Source: Microcaldota archaeon
Lineage (GTDB): Archaea > Micrarchaeota > Micrarchaeia > Norongarragalinales > JACRGE01
Direction of reading: 5' to 3'
DNA length: 44,252 nt
NCBI GenBank assembly: GCA_016212465.1
Contig: JACRGE010000020.1
Span: forward strand, 1-44,252
Positions 15,238 through 22,624 of this stretch are shown here, in pieces. The translations under genes and the position numbers were made by a program. Under the pieces are notes generated by a model, which was not told the DNA's origin, ran no database searches, and saw only the letters and a program-made list of their open reading frames with translations. The stretch's first letter is position 1. Each line of letters begins with the position of its first letter.

Positions 15238-15480
15238 CTAGAATATTTCCCTTCTGATATGGGGTTGTTTTTGGGCAGATTTTCCTGCTTCGGCAGGCAA
15301 TTCAGGCTGTTTTTGCTGGTTCATATGGGTACGAACTTTTTTAGTGTTTTTCAGCTGCTTGAACATCTCTGCTATCGCTTCGTTCAGGCTAATTGGCCTC
15401 TTTTCCCTCGCCTGCATCCTGCCTGCAAACGCGTGCAACTTTTCATATATTTTTTTTGTAACCCTTATCAATTTTGTCAT
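15238..15480 (-). CDS. Ribbon-helix-helix-like regulator / antitoxin-like protein
   Basis: The ATG at 15480 (MTKLIRVTKKIYEKLHAFA, 80 residues) is preferred over the upstream start of the track. A short beta strand (TKLIRVT) followed by two helices (KIYEKLHAFAGRMQAR and SLNEAIAEMFKQLKN) is the ribbon-helix-helix arrangement of VapB/CopG-like antitoxins. The C-terminal 30 residues are Gln/Lys/Pro-rich and probably disordered. One copy of the GTTCATA palindrome lies inside the coding sequence, another downstream. Autoregulation is plausible. Confidence 0.55.
   Translation of the reverse strand: MTKLIRVTKKIYEKLHAFAGRMQAREKRPISLNEAIAEMFKQLKNTKKVRTHMNQQKQPELPAEAGKSAQKQPHIRREIF
15319..15336. repeat. 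Second copy of the GTTCATA palindrome
   Basis: GTTCATATGGGTACGAAC matches the site at 15018-15035 in both arms except one base per pairing. It lies within the predicted RHH gene, in codons for the disordered tail, so its conservation there is not required by the protein fold. Confidence 0.45.
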
Positions 15481-15526
15481 GGCATTACCTGTTTTTTCAG
15501 AGGTAAATTTCAAGAAAATTTACTTA

Positions 15527-15540
15527 GTATATTATATAAA
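15527..15540 (-). promoter_or_regulatory. Likely TATA box of the RHH-58aa-coiled-coil group
   Basis: TTTATATAATATAC on the reverse strand lies about 50-60 nt before the ATG at 15480. A further TATA-like CTTATAAATTAG sits near 15575-15590. Confidence 0.45.
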
Positions 15541-16390
15541 CAAAATAAACAACATATACAAGAAATGCACCCTAATTTATAAGGTTTTCGGTATTCGCCA
15601 ACAAAAAACGTTAGCCAACCAGTATTTTCTTCAGCTTTTTACTGGCCGTTCTATGAAACCTGCCTGTTCCTGTTCCGAACCGGTCTTCTTAGGCGCCTAC
15701 GCAAAATAATGCTCGCTTTGCAATCTGCCCCGGGTTTTCATGATTTTTTGCAAGATTCTCCCATTTTCCTTGAAATCAGCCCATTGCAGGCGTTTCCCGC
15801 GTTTTTCATGATTTTTTTGAAAAAAAGACCTTCTTTTTTCTTTCCGGCCCAAATGCCACAAACCCCAGTATTTTAGTGGTTTTTTTCTTTCTCTTCACAA
15901 GATCTGCCCATATTAACTAAAAAACACCCAATATTCGTTTAACCGCAGACCTGGAAATCGTACATGCGACTCGTTACGGGCGGGTCTAACTGGCCATTGG
16001 CTTCCTTCGCACCAAATTAATCTTGGGTATAAACGATTATCCCACACCATGTAGCGTGAAAATGAAAGAATTCCCTGATTTTTTGTATTGTTTTTTGAAA
16101 AAATCCCCACACCACCCCCTACGTTTCCTTAAATTCATTTAAACGGGAACTTGGACCCCACTTTTCTTCCTGTGGAGCGCAGTTTACTTTTCGTTTTCTC
16201 TACGCTTTTCGTTATTTTCGTTCCCCCCCTCTGAAAAAACGCTATCTTTTTGCCTCTAATTTCAAATACATGCCCATGCCTCCACCCAGTACCTCTTAAT
16301 CAGCGGTTTACCGAAAAACTCTGGAACCATTTTTAATCAACCCATCGTAATCATACTCGTGCCCCCTTCGATGTTATCCTAGTGATGTAA
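15541..16390. other. 850-bp gene-poor region with a short direct repeat
   Basis: No convincing gene is seen. A direct repeat (reverse strand AAAAAATCATGAAAA followed by a C/G-rich stretch) occurs near 15737-15760 and 15800-15825. An ORF at 15913-16110 (65 codons, reverse) has a protein-like stretch, IWCEGSQWPVRPARNESHV, but no ribosome site or recognisable family. The last 100 bp should contain the helicase promoter (TTTTTAATC near 16331). The region may be a degraded element. Confidence 0.35.
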
Positions 16391-19174
16391 ATGCTTAGAC
16401 CAGAGGTTGTTAAGGCTGCGAAAATGAAGGGCTTCAAGGAATTTACTGAAATCCAACTCAAGGCGATTCCCGAGGTGTTGGCTGGGAAAAACACCTTGAT
16501 CATCGCTCCAGTCGGGTATGGAAAAACCGAGGCAGCTGTCTTGCCTGTTTTTTCAAAGATGCTGGATCTGCGAGAAAAGGGAGAAACGGCGGGTATTCAA
16601 GCCATTTATATTACTCCCCTGCGGGCGCTCAATAGGGACATGCTCTCGCGTTTAGACTTCTGGTGCAGCGAACTTGGTATCTCACTGTCCGTCAGGCACG
16701 GTGATACCCCGCAGAGCCAAAGGCGCAAGCAGAGGGACCAGCCCATGCAGTTCCTTATTACAACCCCCGAAACCCTTTGCAGCGTGTTAGTAGCTCCTGT
16801 ACTCAAAGACTCACTGAAAAACGTGAGGTTTGTCATGATCGATGAAGTGCACGAATTATTTGAGAGCAAGCGAGGAATCCAATTAAGCGTTGCACTCGAG
16901 CGTTTAAAAGAAAAAGCCATCCCCCAGATTCAAATAGTTGGTTTGAGCGCGACAGTCGGAAACGAGCGGGAAGTAGCTTCCTTTCTTTCGCGTGACGCCA
17001 ACGTCGTGAAAATAGGGTTTCGCAGAGAGCTTCAGATTTCTGTGGAGTCGCCCCCCCTGGGCAAGGAGAGCATGCCGTTCAGCATTCTCCATTTTTCTCA
17101 AGAAACCGTTGGAAAACTCCAGAGGATAACCTCTGCAGTATTGGAACACAAGAGAACACTGATTTTCGTGAACACTAGAGCAACAGCAGAGTCCCTTGCT
17201 TCCCGCTTGTTCCAGGTTCCAGAGCTGAAGGAAAAGATTGCAGTCCACCACTCCTCGCTCTCGAAGGAAGTCCGCATTGAAACCGAGGAGAGATTCAAGG
17301 CAGGGGAGTTGAAGGCAATCATCTGCACGTCTTCCCTCGAGCTCGGCATAGATATTGGGGATATTGACTTGGTTATTCAATACATGTCGCCGAGGCAGGT
17401 GACTCGTTTGATTCAACGCGTTGGACGCAGCGGCCACAGAACCCACCTCATTCCAAAAGGGATAGTGCTCTCCTCTAATCCGATGGACTGCGTTGAATCC
17501 GTTGTAATCGCTGAAAAGGCGAAGAAACACGAGTTAGAGCCCCTTGAGATCCAGAAGAACGCGCTTGATGTCTTGGCTCACCAGCTGGCAGGCATGGCGC
17601 TTGATTATGGGATAATTGAATTGGAGAAAGCGTTTCAGATGGTGAGGCGCGCTTATCCTTACGCGAATCTGCAATTCGAGGCGTTCAAGGAGGTGGCGGA
17701 ACAGCTTGCTGGCGAAGGCCTCGTCTTCGTGCGGGACAATCGGCTGACAAAAAACAGCCGCACCCTCCTCTATTATTACGAAAACATTTCCATGATTCCT
17801 GATGAAAAAAAGTTCTTCGTAAAGGATGCGGCAACAAGACGGAATGTTGGAATATTGCACGAAGGGTTTGTGAGCGAATACCTAGCTGAAGGCGTTTCAT
17901 TCATAACCCGCGGGAAACCCTGGAAGGTGTTGTCCATAGAGGAAGATCAGATTCATGTTGAGCGAACAGAAGACCTTGGGGCCGCGATTCCAGACTGGGA
18001 AGGTGAACAAATTCCAGTTACTCACGAAGTAGCTCAAGAAGTTGCCGAACTGTTTAAAGAGTCGCTTGAACTGTCAGAACCAGATTTAAAGGAAAAATAC
18101 AGTTGCAATTCCAGCGCAATAGAGCGAATCAAGGAATTTGCGCTGAAACAAACCGCTTTCTTTCTTCCTGCGCCTAAAAAAGTGTTTTTTGAGCGTCAAG
18201 GACGTTTCCTCCTCATTCACTCCTTTCTGGGAAGCAGAGAGAACGAGACGCTCTCCCGCATCCTCTCCCTCTTCCTCGCTTCAGAGCTTGGCTATCCGGT
18301 ACGCAGCCGTTCTTCGACTTACTCAATCTTGTTTGAGCTTGATAAACCATTTTCTCCAGAGCATTTCTGTAAGCTGCTAAAGGAAATGCCACCCAATAAA
18401 CTAAGGCAGATCTTAGAGCCAGTCCTTCATAACACCTCTTTGTTCAGGTATAAGTTCATAGCAGTAGGGCGGCGATTCGGTTTTCTTAGGCGAGACGTGG
18501 ATTACAAGGAAGTGAGTCTAAAGAGAATCATTGAATCCCAGAAGCACCTGCCAGTCTTCAACGAGGCATTAAACGAACTGTATCATGAGAAATTGCGTTT
18601 AAACGAGGTAAGCGATTTCCTGGAAAGGCTTGGAATGGGTGAAATCGTTTTTGAAGTAGTCGATTCCTTAAAGGGCCTTTCGCCAATCAGCAAGGATTTT
18701 CTTGAGTTCGAGGGATACTCGGAATTGTTTGCGCCTATAGAGCCCACTTCAGAGCTCATTGAAACCTTCAGAGCCAATCTCTTGGAGCGACGCGTTGAGT
18801 TGTTGTGCACCTACTGCAAGAAAACATTTACCCGCCGTATAAATGACTTTAGCCCAAAGATCTTTTGCCCATATTGCTCTTCCAATCAACTGACGTTAGC
18901 CAAGTTTAAGGAAGTATTTGAAAAGGAGGAGCGCAGGAAAGTTAGTGGATTGACTGCTGAGGAAAGAAGAAAGTACCGTGAACTGCTGCGCATCACAGCC
19001 CTCATCTCCTCTTATGGAAAACGGGCGCTCCTTGCCCTGGAAACCTATGGCGTTGGACCAGACGTAGGTGCAAGGATTCTTGCAAGAATGCACAGAACCG
19101 ACGAGGGGTTTTACAAGGATTTGCTGCAGGCGCAGAAGGATTTCATTCGTACGAGGAAATACTGGCGCGTTTAA
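16391..19174 (+). CDS. Lhr-type superfamily 2 ATP-dependent helicase
   Basis: The 927-residue protein carries the SF2 motifs: Q-like FTEIQLKAIP, Walker A APVGYGKTEAA, ITPLRALNRDM, TTPETL, DEVHELF (motif II), GLSATVGN (III), SLELGIDIGDIDLVIQ (V) and RLIQRVGRSGHR (VI). Past the RecA domains come a winged-helix/Lhr core and, near residues 800-830, a zinc ribbon (CTYCKKTFTRRINDFSPKIFCPYC), then a helical end. This fits the archaeal Lhr2/ASH-like branch, helicases that unwind DNA or RNA hybrids with 3'-5' polarity in repair or RNA processing. It converges with the ubiquitin arm, and the stop codons overlap by 2 nt. Confidence 0.9.
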   Translation: MLRPEVVKAAKMKGFKEFTEIQLKAIPEVLAGKNTLIIAPVGYGKTEAAVLPVFSKMLDLREKGETAGIQAIYITPLRALNRDMLSRLDFWCSELGISLSVRHGDTPQSQRRKQRDQPMQFLITTPETLCSVLVAPVLKDSLKNVRFVMIDEVHELFESKRGIQLSVALERLKEKAIPQIQIVGLSATVGNEREVASFLSRDANVVKIGFRRELQISVESPPLGKESMPFSILHFSQETVGKLQRITSAVLEHKRTLIFVNTRATAESLASRLFQVPELKEKIAVHHSSLSKEVRIETEERFKAGELKAIICTSSLELGIDIGDIDLVIQYMSPRQVTRLIQRVGRSGHRTHLIPKGIVLSSNPMDCVESVVIAEKAKKHELEPLEIQKNALDVLAHQLAGMALDYGIIELEKAFQMVRRAYPYANLQFEAFKEVAEQLAGEGLVFVRDNRLTKNSRTLLYYYENISMIPDEKKFFVKDAATRRNVGILHEGFVSEYLAEGVSFITRGKPWKVLSIEEDQIHVERTEDLGAAIPDWEGEQIPVTHEVAQEVAELFKESLELSEPDLKEKYSCNSSAIERIKEFALKQTAFFLPAPKKVFFERQGRFLLIHSFLGSRENETLSRILSLFLASELGYPVRSRSSTYSILFELDKPFSPEHFCKLLKEMPPNKLRQILEPVLHNTSLFRYKFIAVGRRFGFLRRDVDYKEVSLKRIIESQKHLPVFNEALNELYHEKLRLNEVSDFLERLGMGEIVFEVVDSLKGLSPISKDFLEFEGYSELFAPIEPTSELIETFRANLLERRVELLCTYCKKTFTRRINDFSPKIFCPYCSSNQLTLAKFKEVFEKEERRKVSGLTAEERRKYRELLRITALISSYGKRALLALETYGVGPDVGARILARMHRTDEGFYKDLLQAQKDFIRTRKYWRV

Positions 19175-19344
19175 TCCGGTTCCTTCAACCCAAGGATTCT
19201 TTTAATTTTCTCCGTCAATCCTTTCTTTCTTTTTTTCTTTTCTGGCTCGAAGATTTCAATGAAATTGAATTCCGTTTCCGAAGGAGGCTTGCGCTCCTCG
19301 AACTGTTTCTCCTTCACTTCCAGCACGCGCGGTCTTTGATTCAT
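19171..19344 (-). CDS. 57-residue charged protein, last gene of the Ub-E2 arm
   Basis: The ATG at 19344 overlaps the upstream stop in an ATGA, so I start there (MNQRPRVLEVKEKQ) rather than at the ORF-track position. The protein is Lys/Glu/Pro-rich, with a C-terminal amphipathic basic helix (GLTEKIKRILGLKEPD). Its N-terminus, RPRVLEVKEKQFEE, matches KPRVVELREKKKEE at the start of the 136-residue protein in the opposite arm. Both end in a short basic helix. I therefore infer that the two are related accessory proteins of the ubiquitin system, perhaps membrane-associating or substrate-like. No known family. Confidence 0.65.
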   Translation of the reverse strand: MNQRPRVLEVKEKQFEERKPPSETEFNFIEIFEPEKKKRKKGLTEKIKRILGLKEPD

Positions 19345-20009
19345 TTTTTCTCTTCTCTTTCGTCCATCCATATCGGAAGGATTTGTTGAACAATGCACTC
19401 TGCTAGTGTTTTGAGCATGAGTTCACCCATCAAACCCGCTTGTTTTGAAGCCTTTAAGTCTGCAGGGCGCAAACGACCAAGAAGCTTCTGAGCGCGTTCA
19501 TTCGAAATACCCCCAAAAGCTTCACGGATCTCTTGCTGTTTCCTTGCCAAAAGAGTCCCCCGCGAAGGGTCTTTGTAAATCACAGGTATTTCAATAGCAT
19601 ACTGGGGCCTGAAGGAAGGCGGGTATTTTATAGCATATGGGTCCGAAACGATATAATCATTGGGAAACTTAAGTTGATCGTGATCTTTTAGTGTAAAGGA
19701 AAATTTATTTGGTTTGCCCCCCTCTTTTGGTTTGAAACCGCAGTTGTGCAACGCAATAATTAACGCACCAGGATTTTCTTTGTGTAGCCTGCTAACCCAT
19801 CCCTTTTCTTCCTCTGACTGCCCTTCCATCCTCAAGAGTTTTTCAGGGGGGGCGTTCAAGAGGCGATAAAATAGTCCATATTCCCTCGGCAATTGCCTTA
19901 CTTGCACCTTATGGCCCCTTGACTGAAGTTCTCTGACCAAACGTCTGCCGAACAACGTTGCGCTCACTTCATTGGCGTGGGTTTTCGTAACCAAAATTAT
20001 TTTTGACAT
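19341..20009 (-). CDS. Predicted aspartoacylase/M14-like metallohydrolase in the Ub-E2 operon
   Basis: The ATG at 20009 lies one base after the E2 stop, giving 222 residues. Motifs in order: KTHANEVSAT (residues about 8-17), ALHNCGF (about 85-91) and YAIEIPVIY (about 132-140). Aspartoacylase/AstE enzymes have HGNE (zinc ligands His, Glu), DLHN (third ligand) and GIEVGP (catalytic Glu) in the same order. I infer a divergent zinc hydrolase of that fold. It shares all three motifs and a C-terminal DLKAS..AGLMGE with the 219-residue protein encoded beside E1. Possible roles are trimming of the ubiquitin-like tail or removal of a modification. No published family is recognised by me. Confidence 0.55.
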   Translation of the reverse strand: MSKIILVTKTHANEVSATLFGRRLVRELQSRGHKVQVRQLPREYGLFYRLLNAPPEKLLRMEGQSEEEKGWVSRLHKENPGALIIALHNCGFKPKEGGKPNKFSFTLKDHDQLKFPNDYIVSDPYAIKYPPSFRPQYAIEIPVIYKDPSRGTLLARKQQEIREAFGGISNERAQKLLGRLRPADLKASKQAGLMGELMLKTLAECIVQQILPIWMDEREEKK

Positions 20010-20010
20010 T

Positions 20011-20472
20011 TCACACAATCCTAGGCTTTCTTTCAATTGATTTAGGCGTGCCTTTTTCCAGAGAAATGAAATATTCCGCCGCTTCCTTGTTTAAAGGATC
20101 CTTTGGGTTCGGGTTTTCGAGCAGCTGCTTCAAACCATCCGCAATGTTCTTGACGGAAACGGAAGGAGACCATAACTTAAGGAGTTGAATGCACACGAGC
20201 CCTTCCTTGGAAATGTTGGGATGAAAAATAGGGGTGGTCCAATAGACTTCAACGCCCCCAGCATAAGGAAATTCTCTCCTCAAGAGGATTCTTACCTCAT
20301 GCGTAAATCTTTTTTTTATTTCGTTGCCAGAGTTTTCAACCCCTTCTCCAACAAACCTTAGCCTATAATCCGTTTTTTCCTCGTTTACATTAAATGCTAC
20401 GCCGGATTTTTTCATTTCATCAAATTCGCTTTCCAATCTTCTCTTCCAAATCACCTCTGGGAGTTGGGGCAT
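20011..20472 (-). CDS. Ubiquitin-conjugating enzyme E2 homologue
   Basis: The ATG at 20472 gives 153 residues, the usual UBC-fold length; the ORF-track start is a TTG. Residues 81-125 carry the E2 signature: TTPIFHPNI (HPN motif, 84-86), GLVCIQLL with the catalytic Cys94, LWSPSVSVKNIADGLKQLL, and PNPKDPLNKEAA. This is a eukaryote-type E2, not a bacterial degenerate form. It should accept the ubiquitin-like protein from the E1 as a thioester on Cys94. It starts one base after the ubiquitin-like gene's stop and is followed one base later by the metallohydrolase-like gene, so translation is tightly coupled. Confidence 0.92.
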   Translation of the reverse strand: MPQLPEVIWKRRLESEFDEMKKSGVAFNVNEEKTDYRLRFVGEGVENSGNEIKKRFTHEVRILLRREFPYAGGVEVYWTTPIFHPNISKEGLVCIQLLKLWSPSVSVKNIADGLKQLLENPNPKDPLNKEAAEYFISLEKGTPKSIERKPRIV

Positions 20473-20473
20473 T

Positions 20474-20746
20474 TCATTCCCTCGCAATATTGGAAAAATT
20501 ACCCCCCGTTGGGTCGGGCATAAGCAAAAGAGTGTCGCCTTCCTTTAGCCCCGCGTCGCCGACTGTGAGTTCCGGGTTTAGAATCTTCTTATCCTGGGTT
20601 GCAAGCACGTGGCGGTCTTTTAGTTGCAGGCTTTCAGCCACGACTTCCAAAACAGCGCTTATCGTAAACGCGTTTTCTACTGCCACCACGATTTCCTTTC
20701 CTGAAGTAGCGTGGGAAACTATGACCGTGAACTCTCCTTCCTCCAT
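20474..20746 (-). CDS. Ubiquitin-like modifier precursor with Gly-Gly and an 8-residue tail
   Basis: The ATG at 20746 with ribosome site GGGGTGAT gives 90 residues (an in-frame ATG at 20761 would add five). The beta-grasp pattern is clear: FTVIVSHATSGKEIVVAV (two strands), ISAVLEVVAESLQL (helix), RHVLATQDKKILNPELTVGDAGLKEGDTLLLM. The Leu-Asn-Pro/Thr-Val-Gly-Asp stretch parallels ubiquitin's TLSDY region. The sequence then ends DPTGG plus NFSNIARE, so Gly81-Gly82 must be exposed by a peptidase before E1 can use it, as in Caldiarchaeum and in eukaryotic ubiquitin precursors. The JAMM protein in the other arm is the obvious candidate. First gene of its operon. Confidence 0.9.
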   Translation of the reverse strand: MEEGEFTVIVSHATSGKEIVVAVENAFTISAVLEVVAESLQLKDRHVLATQDKKILNPELTVGDAGLKEGDTLLLMPDPTGGNFSNIARE

Positions 20747-20770
20747 CGCATCACCCCACATAATACTCCT

Positions 20771-20786
20771 AAAAAATTATTATAAC
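20771..20786. promoter_or_regulatory. Bidirectional TATA region between the two ubiquitin arms
   Basis: AAAAAATTATTATAAC reads as a TATA box on both strands (TTATTATAAC forward, GTTATAATAATTTTTT reverse). It lies about 25-40 nt before each set of start codons (20746 leftward, 20825 rightward). One site could therefore set the ratio of Ub/E2 to JAMM/RING expression. Confidence 0.55.
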
Positions 20787-20824
20787 TGCTGTTGAGTATA
20801 TCTATTGGCTGCAGTGGTGGTTCA

Positions 20825-21235
20825 GTGGGAGACAAGCCGAGGGTCGTAGAGTTGCGTGAAAAGAAGAAGGAAGAACCGCAGGAATCCCCTAGTGCACCAG
20901 TTGAAGAAAAACTAGAGGAAACACAAGCTCCAGAAGTCCCACCTCCGCCTCAAGAAAAACAAGAGCCACCCAAAAAACCAAAGGTACTCGAGGAACGGGA
21001 AGTTGTAGACTACTCTCTCTTGTTGCCAAAGGGGATTCATGAAGAGCCAGATATAGTTAGGAAGAAGAGGGAACAGGCATCGAAAGACGTTCTCCCCCTT
21101 CAAAGGAAGGAGTGGACTCCCAAAGAAATCGAGGATGCAAAAGAACTTGCTAAAAAGATTCATGCTGAAAAAGAAGAGAAAATGAATCCGCTGGAAAAAA
21201 TTGGAAGAAGAATAAAAGCATTTTTCAAAAGTTGA
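20825..21235 (+). CDS. Disordered Pro/Glu/Lys-rich protein, first gene of the JAMM-RING arm
   Basis: The GTG at 20825 with ggtggttca before it gives 136 residues (MGDKPRVVELREKKKEE...); the ORF-track TTG start adds residues that look like non-coding translation. The middle is Pro/Glu-rich and surely disordered (PPPPQEKQEPPKKPK). Towards the end comes WTPKEIEDAKELAKKIHAEK and a basic amphipathic helix NPLEKIGRRIKAFFKS. The start resembles the 57-residue protein of the other arm (PRV-E-EK-EE), and the end is of the same type. It is rich in lysines and could be a tether, adaptor or the first substrate. No family recognised. Confidence 0.65.
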   Translation: MGDKPRVVELREKKKEEPQESPSAPVEEKLEETQAPEVPPPPQEKQEPPKKPKVLEEREVVDYSLLLPKGIHEEPDIVRKKREQASKDVLPLQRKEWTPKEIEDAKELAKKIHAEKEEKMNPLEKIGRRIKAFFKS

Positions 21236-21256
21236 TTTTGTTTCTTGGGCGACTGC

Positions 21257-21721
21257 ATGTACGACGTTTATTTGGCCAAGGCGGCTATTGAAAAAGCTGA
21301 CGCGCATAGTTTGAGGATGGCGGAAAAAAATTTGGAGGCCCTGGGTTTGTTGGTTGGTGATGCATTCCACTTTGAGGACCGGCAATGGGTCTTGGTAGAG
21401 GATTACCTGACTGCCCCAAACATCTCTTCTCCCGTTTCAGTCAGGTTCACTGAAGAGGCGCTTGCCGAGATAGCTGCCGATATAAGCAATAGGAAAGCAG
21501 GTAAGTTGATTGTGGGATGGTGCCATTCTCATCCAGGATATGGTTGTTTTCTCTCGTTACAGGACCTAGAAACCCAGCAAAAGTATTTTCCAGAGGAATT
21601 CCACATTGCAATGGTCATTGATCCAACCGGATGCGCAGGCAATAAATCACTTAAAAGAATATTCCGTTTAAAGAACGGTGGTTGTCACGAGGTTTCGTTT
21701 GCTGTATTTACAGAGAAGTGA
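21257..21721 (+). CDS. Rpn11-like JAMM/MPN+ metallopeptidase
   Basis: The ATG at 21257 follows gggcgactgc and gives 154 residues; the ORF-track start is a TTG. The JAMM zinc site is complete: Glu27 in LEALGLLVG, and GWCHSHPGYGCFLSLQDLETQ with His-x-His, the conserved Ser and the Asp ligand. The GYGCFLSxxD form and the following TQQ are those of Rpn11/CSN5-type deubiquitinases rather than bacterial RadC or Mec+ proteins. It should cut after Gly-Gly, both maturing the ubiquitin-like precursor and releasing it from conjugates. Its stop overlaps the start of the RING gene (TGATG). Confidence 0.92.
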   Translation: MYDVYLAKAAIEKADAHSLRMAEKNLEALGLLVGDAFHFEDRQWVLVEDYLTAPNISSPVSVRFTEEALAEIAADISNRKAGKLIVGWCHSHPGYGCFLSLQDLETQQKYFPEEFHIAMVIDPTGCAGNKSLKRIFRLKNGGCHEVSFAVFTEK

Positions 21722-22605
21722 TGGAAATGGAAGCTCCACAGCACAACGAGGTTAAACCCATTGGCGAAGCCATTTCAAAAAGTGAAGAAACAAGGTCGGA
21801 AAAAAAGAAGAAAACCAGAGTAGTTGCTCGGGCCAGGAAAAAAGGCGCGAGGATGCGCTTGGACCGCTTCGACAAAGACCTTCTTCACGCACTCTACACT
21901 GGAGAAAAGAATGCTCTGAAGATAGCTGAATGGATGAACGTTGATTTGGCGGAATTCAAGGAGAGGGTTAAAAAACTCATAAACAGAAAGCTCCTTGTTG
22001 AGGACGCCTCAGACTCAACTGTAATCCGGCTTGGGGTCAAGGGATACGATTTTTGTGTGTTAACGTTCAAGAAAAGAGATGAAAAAGCAGGTGCGAGGAC
22101 AGAAGAGGGACGCCAGAAAACACTTGATGTAGTGGCGGAACTCAAAGAAGGAAAGCTAGTTGAAAAAGAACCGGGTCCTGCAGAAACAGGGGTTCAGGAG
22201 GCAGCAAAAGAAACTCGTGAGGTGGCACAGTCTCAAGAGACGAAGGACAGAATAGACGTATTTGAGGCGTTTGAGAAATACGGCCCAAAAGAAACGAAGG
22301 AAACGCCTAAGAAGCAAGAACAAAAACAACCAGAACCGCCCCCGAGTGTTGAGCTCATGAAACCGCTTGTGGTGGATGGAAAGGAAAAATGCGAGTTATG
22401 CAAGACGGAATTCAAGACAACAGTTGGACGGGCCAGTAACCCTAAATACGGCCATTGCTTTTGTGGAGCGGCTTATCACCGGGACTGCTATGAGGCATCG
22501 CTTGATAGTGGAGGTTATTGCGTGCGCTGCGGGAAGAAACTAAAACTGCTTTTAAACAAACAAAGCGAGGAAGCGGTGAAAGACATAAAGCCTCTCTTCG
22601 ATTAA
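21721..22605 (+). CDS. Winged-helix plus RING-type zinc protein, candidate E3
   Basis: The ATG at 21721 overlaps the JAMM stop; the product is 294 residues. Residues about 45-125 form a helix-rich winged-helix-like domain (FDKDLLHALYTGEKNALKIAEW... RKLLVEDASDSTVIRLGVKGY). A long charged, disordered linker follows (about 130-225). The C-terminus has C-x2-C (CELC), HCFCGAAYHRDC and YCVRC, eight or more Cys/His in RING-like order. Caldiarchaeum has a small RING-finger protein in its ubiquitin cluster; here the RING is fused to a putative substrate- or DNA-binding domain. I infer an E3 that recruits E2 by the RING. Confidence 0.75.
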   Translation: MEMEAPQHNEVKPIGEAISKSEETRSEKKKKTRVVARARKKGARMRLDRFDKDLLHALYTGEKNALKIAEWMNVDLAEFKERVKKLINRKLLVEDASDSTVIRLGVKGYDFCVLTFKKRDEKAGARTEEGRQKTLDVVAELKEGKLVEKEPGPAETGVQEAAKETREVAQSQETKDRIDVFEAFEKYGPKETKETPKKQEQKQPEPPPSVELMKPLVVDGKEKCELCKTEFKTTVGRASNPKYGHCFCGAAYHRDCYEASLDSGGYCVRCGKKLKLLLNKQSEEAVKDIKPLFD

Positions 22606-22624
22606 AGCCAGTACTGAATGAGAA

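Noticed and set aside
15913-16110. 65-codon reverse ORF with IWCEGSQWPVRPARNESHV
   Set aside because: No promoter, ribosome site or family match; may be a remnant, kept only in the gap description.
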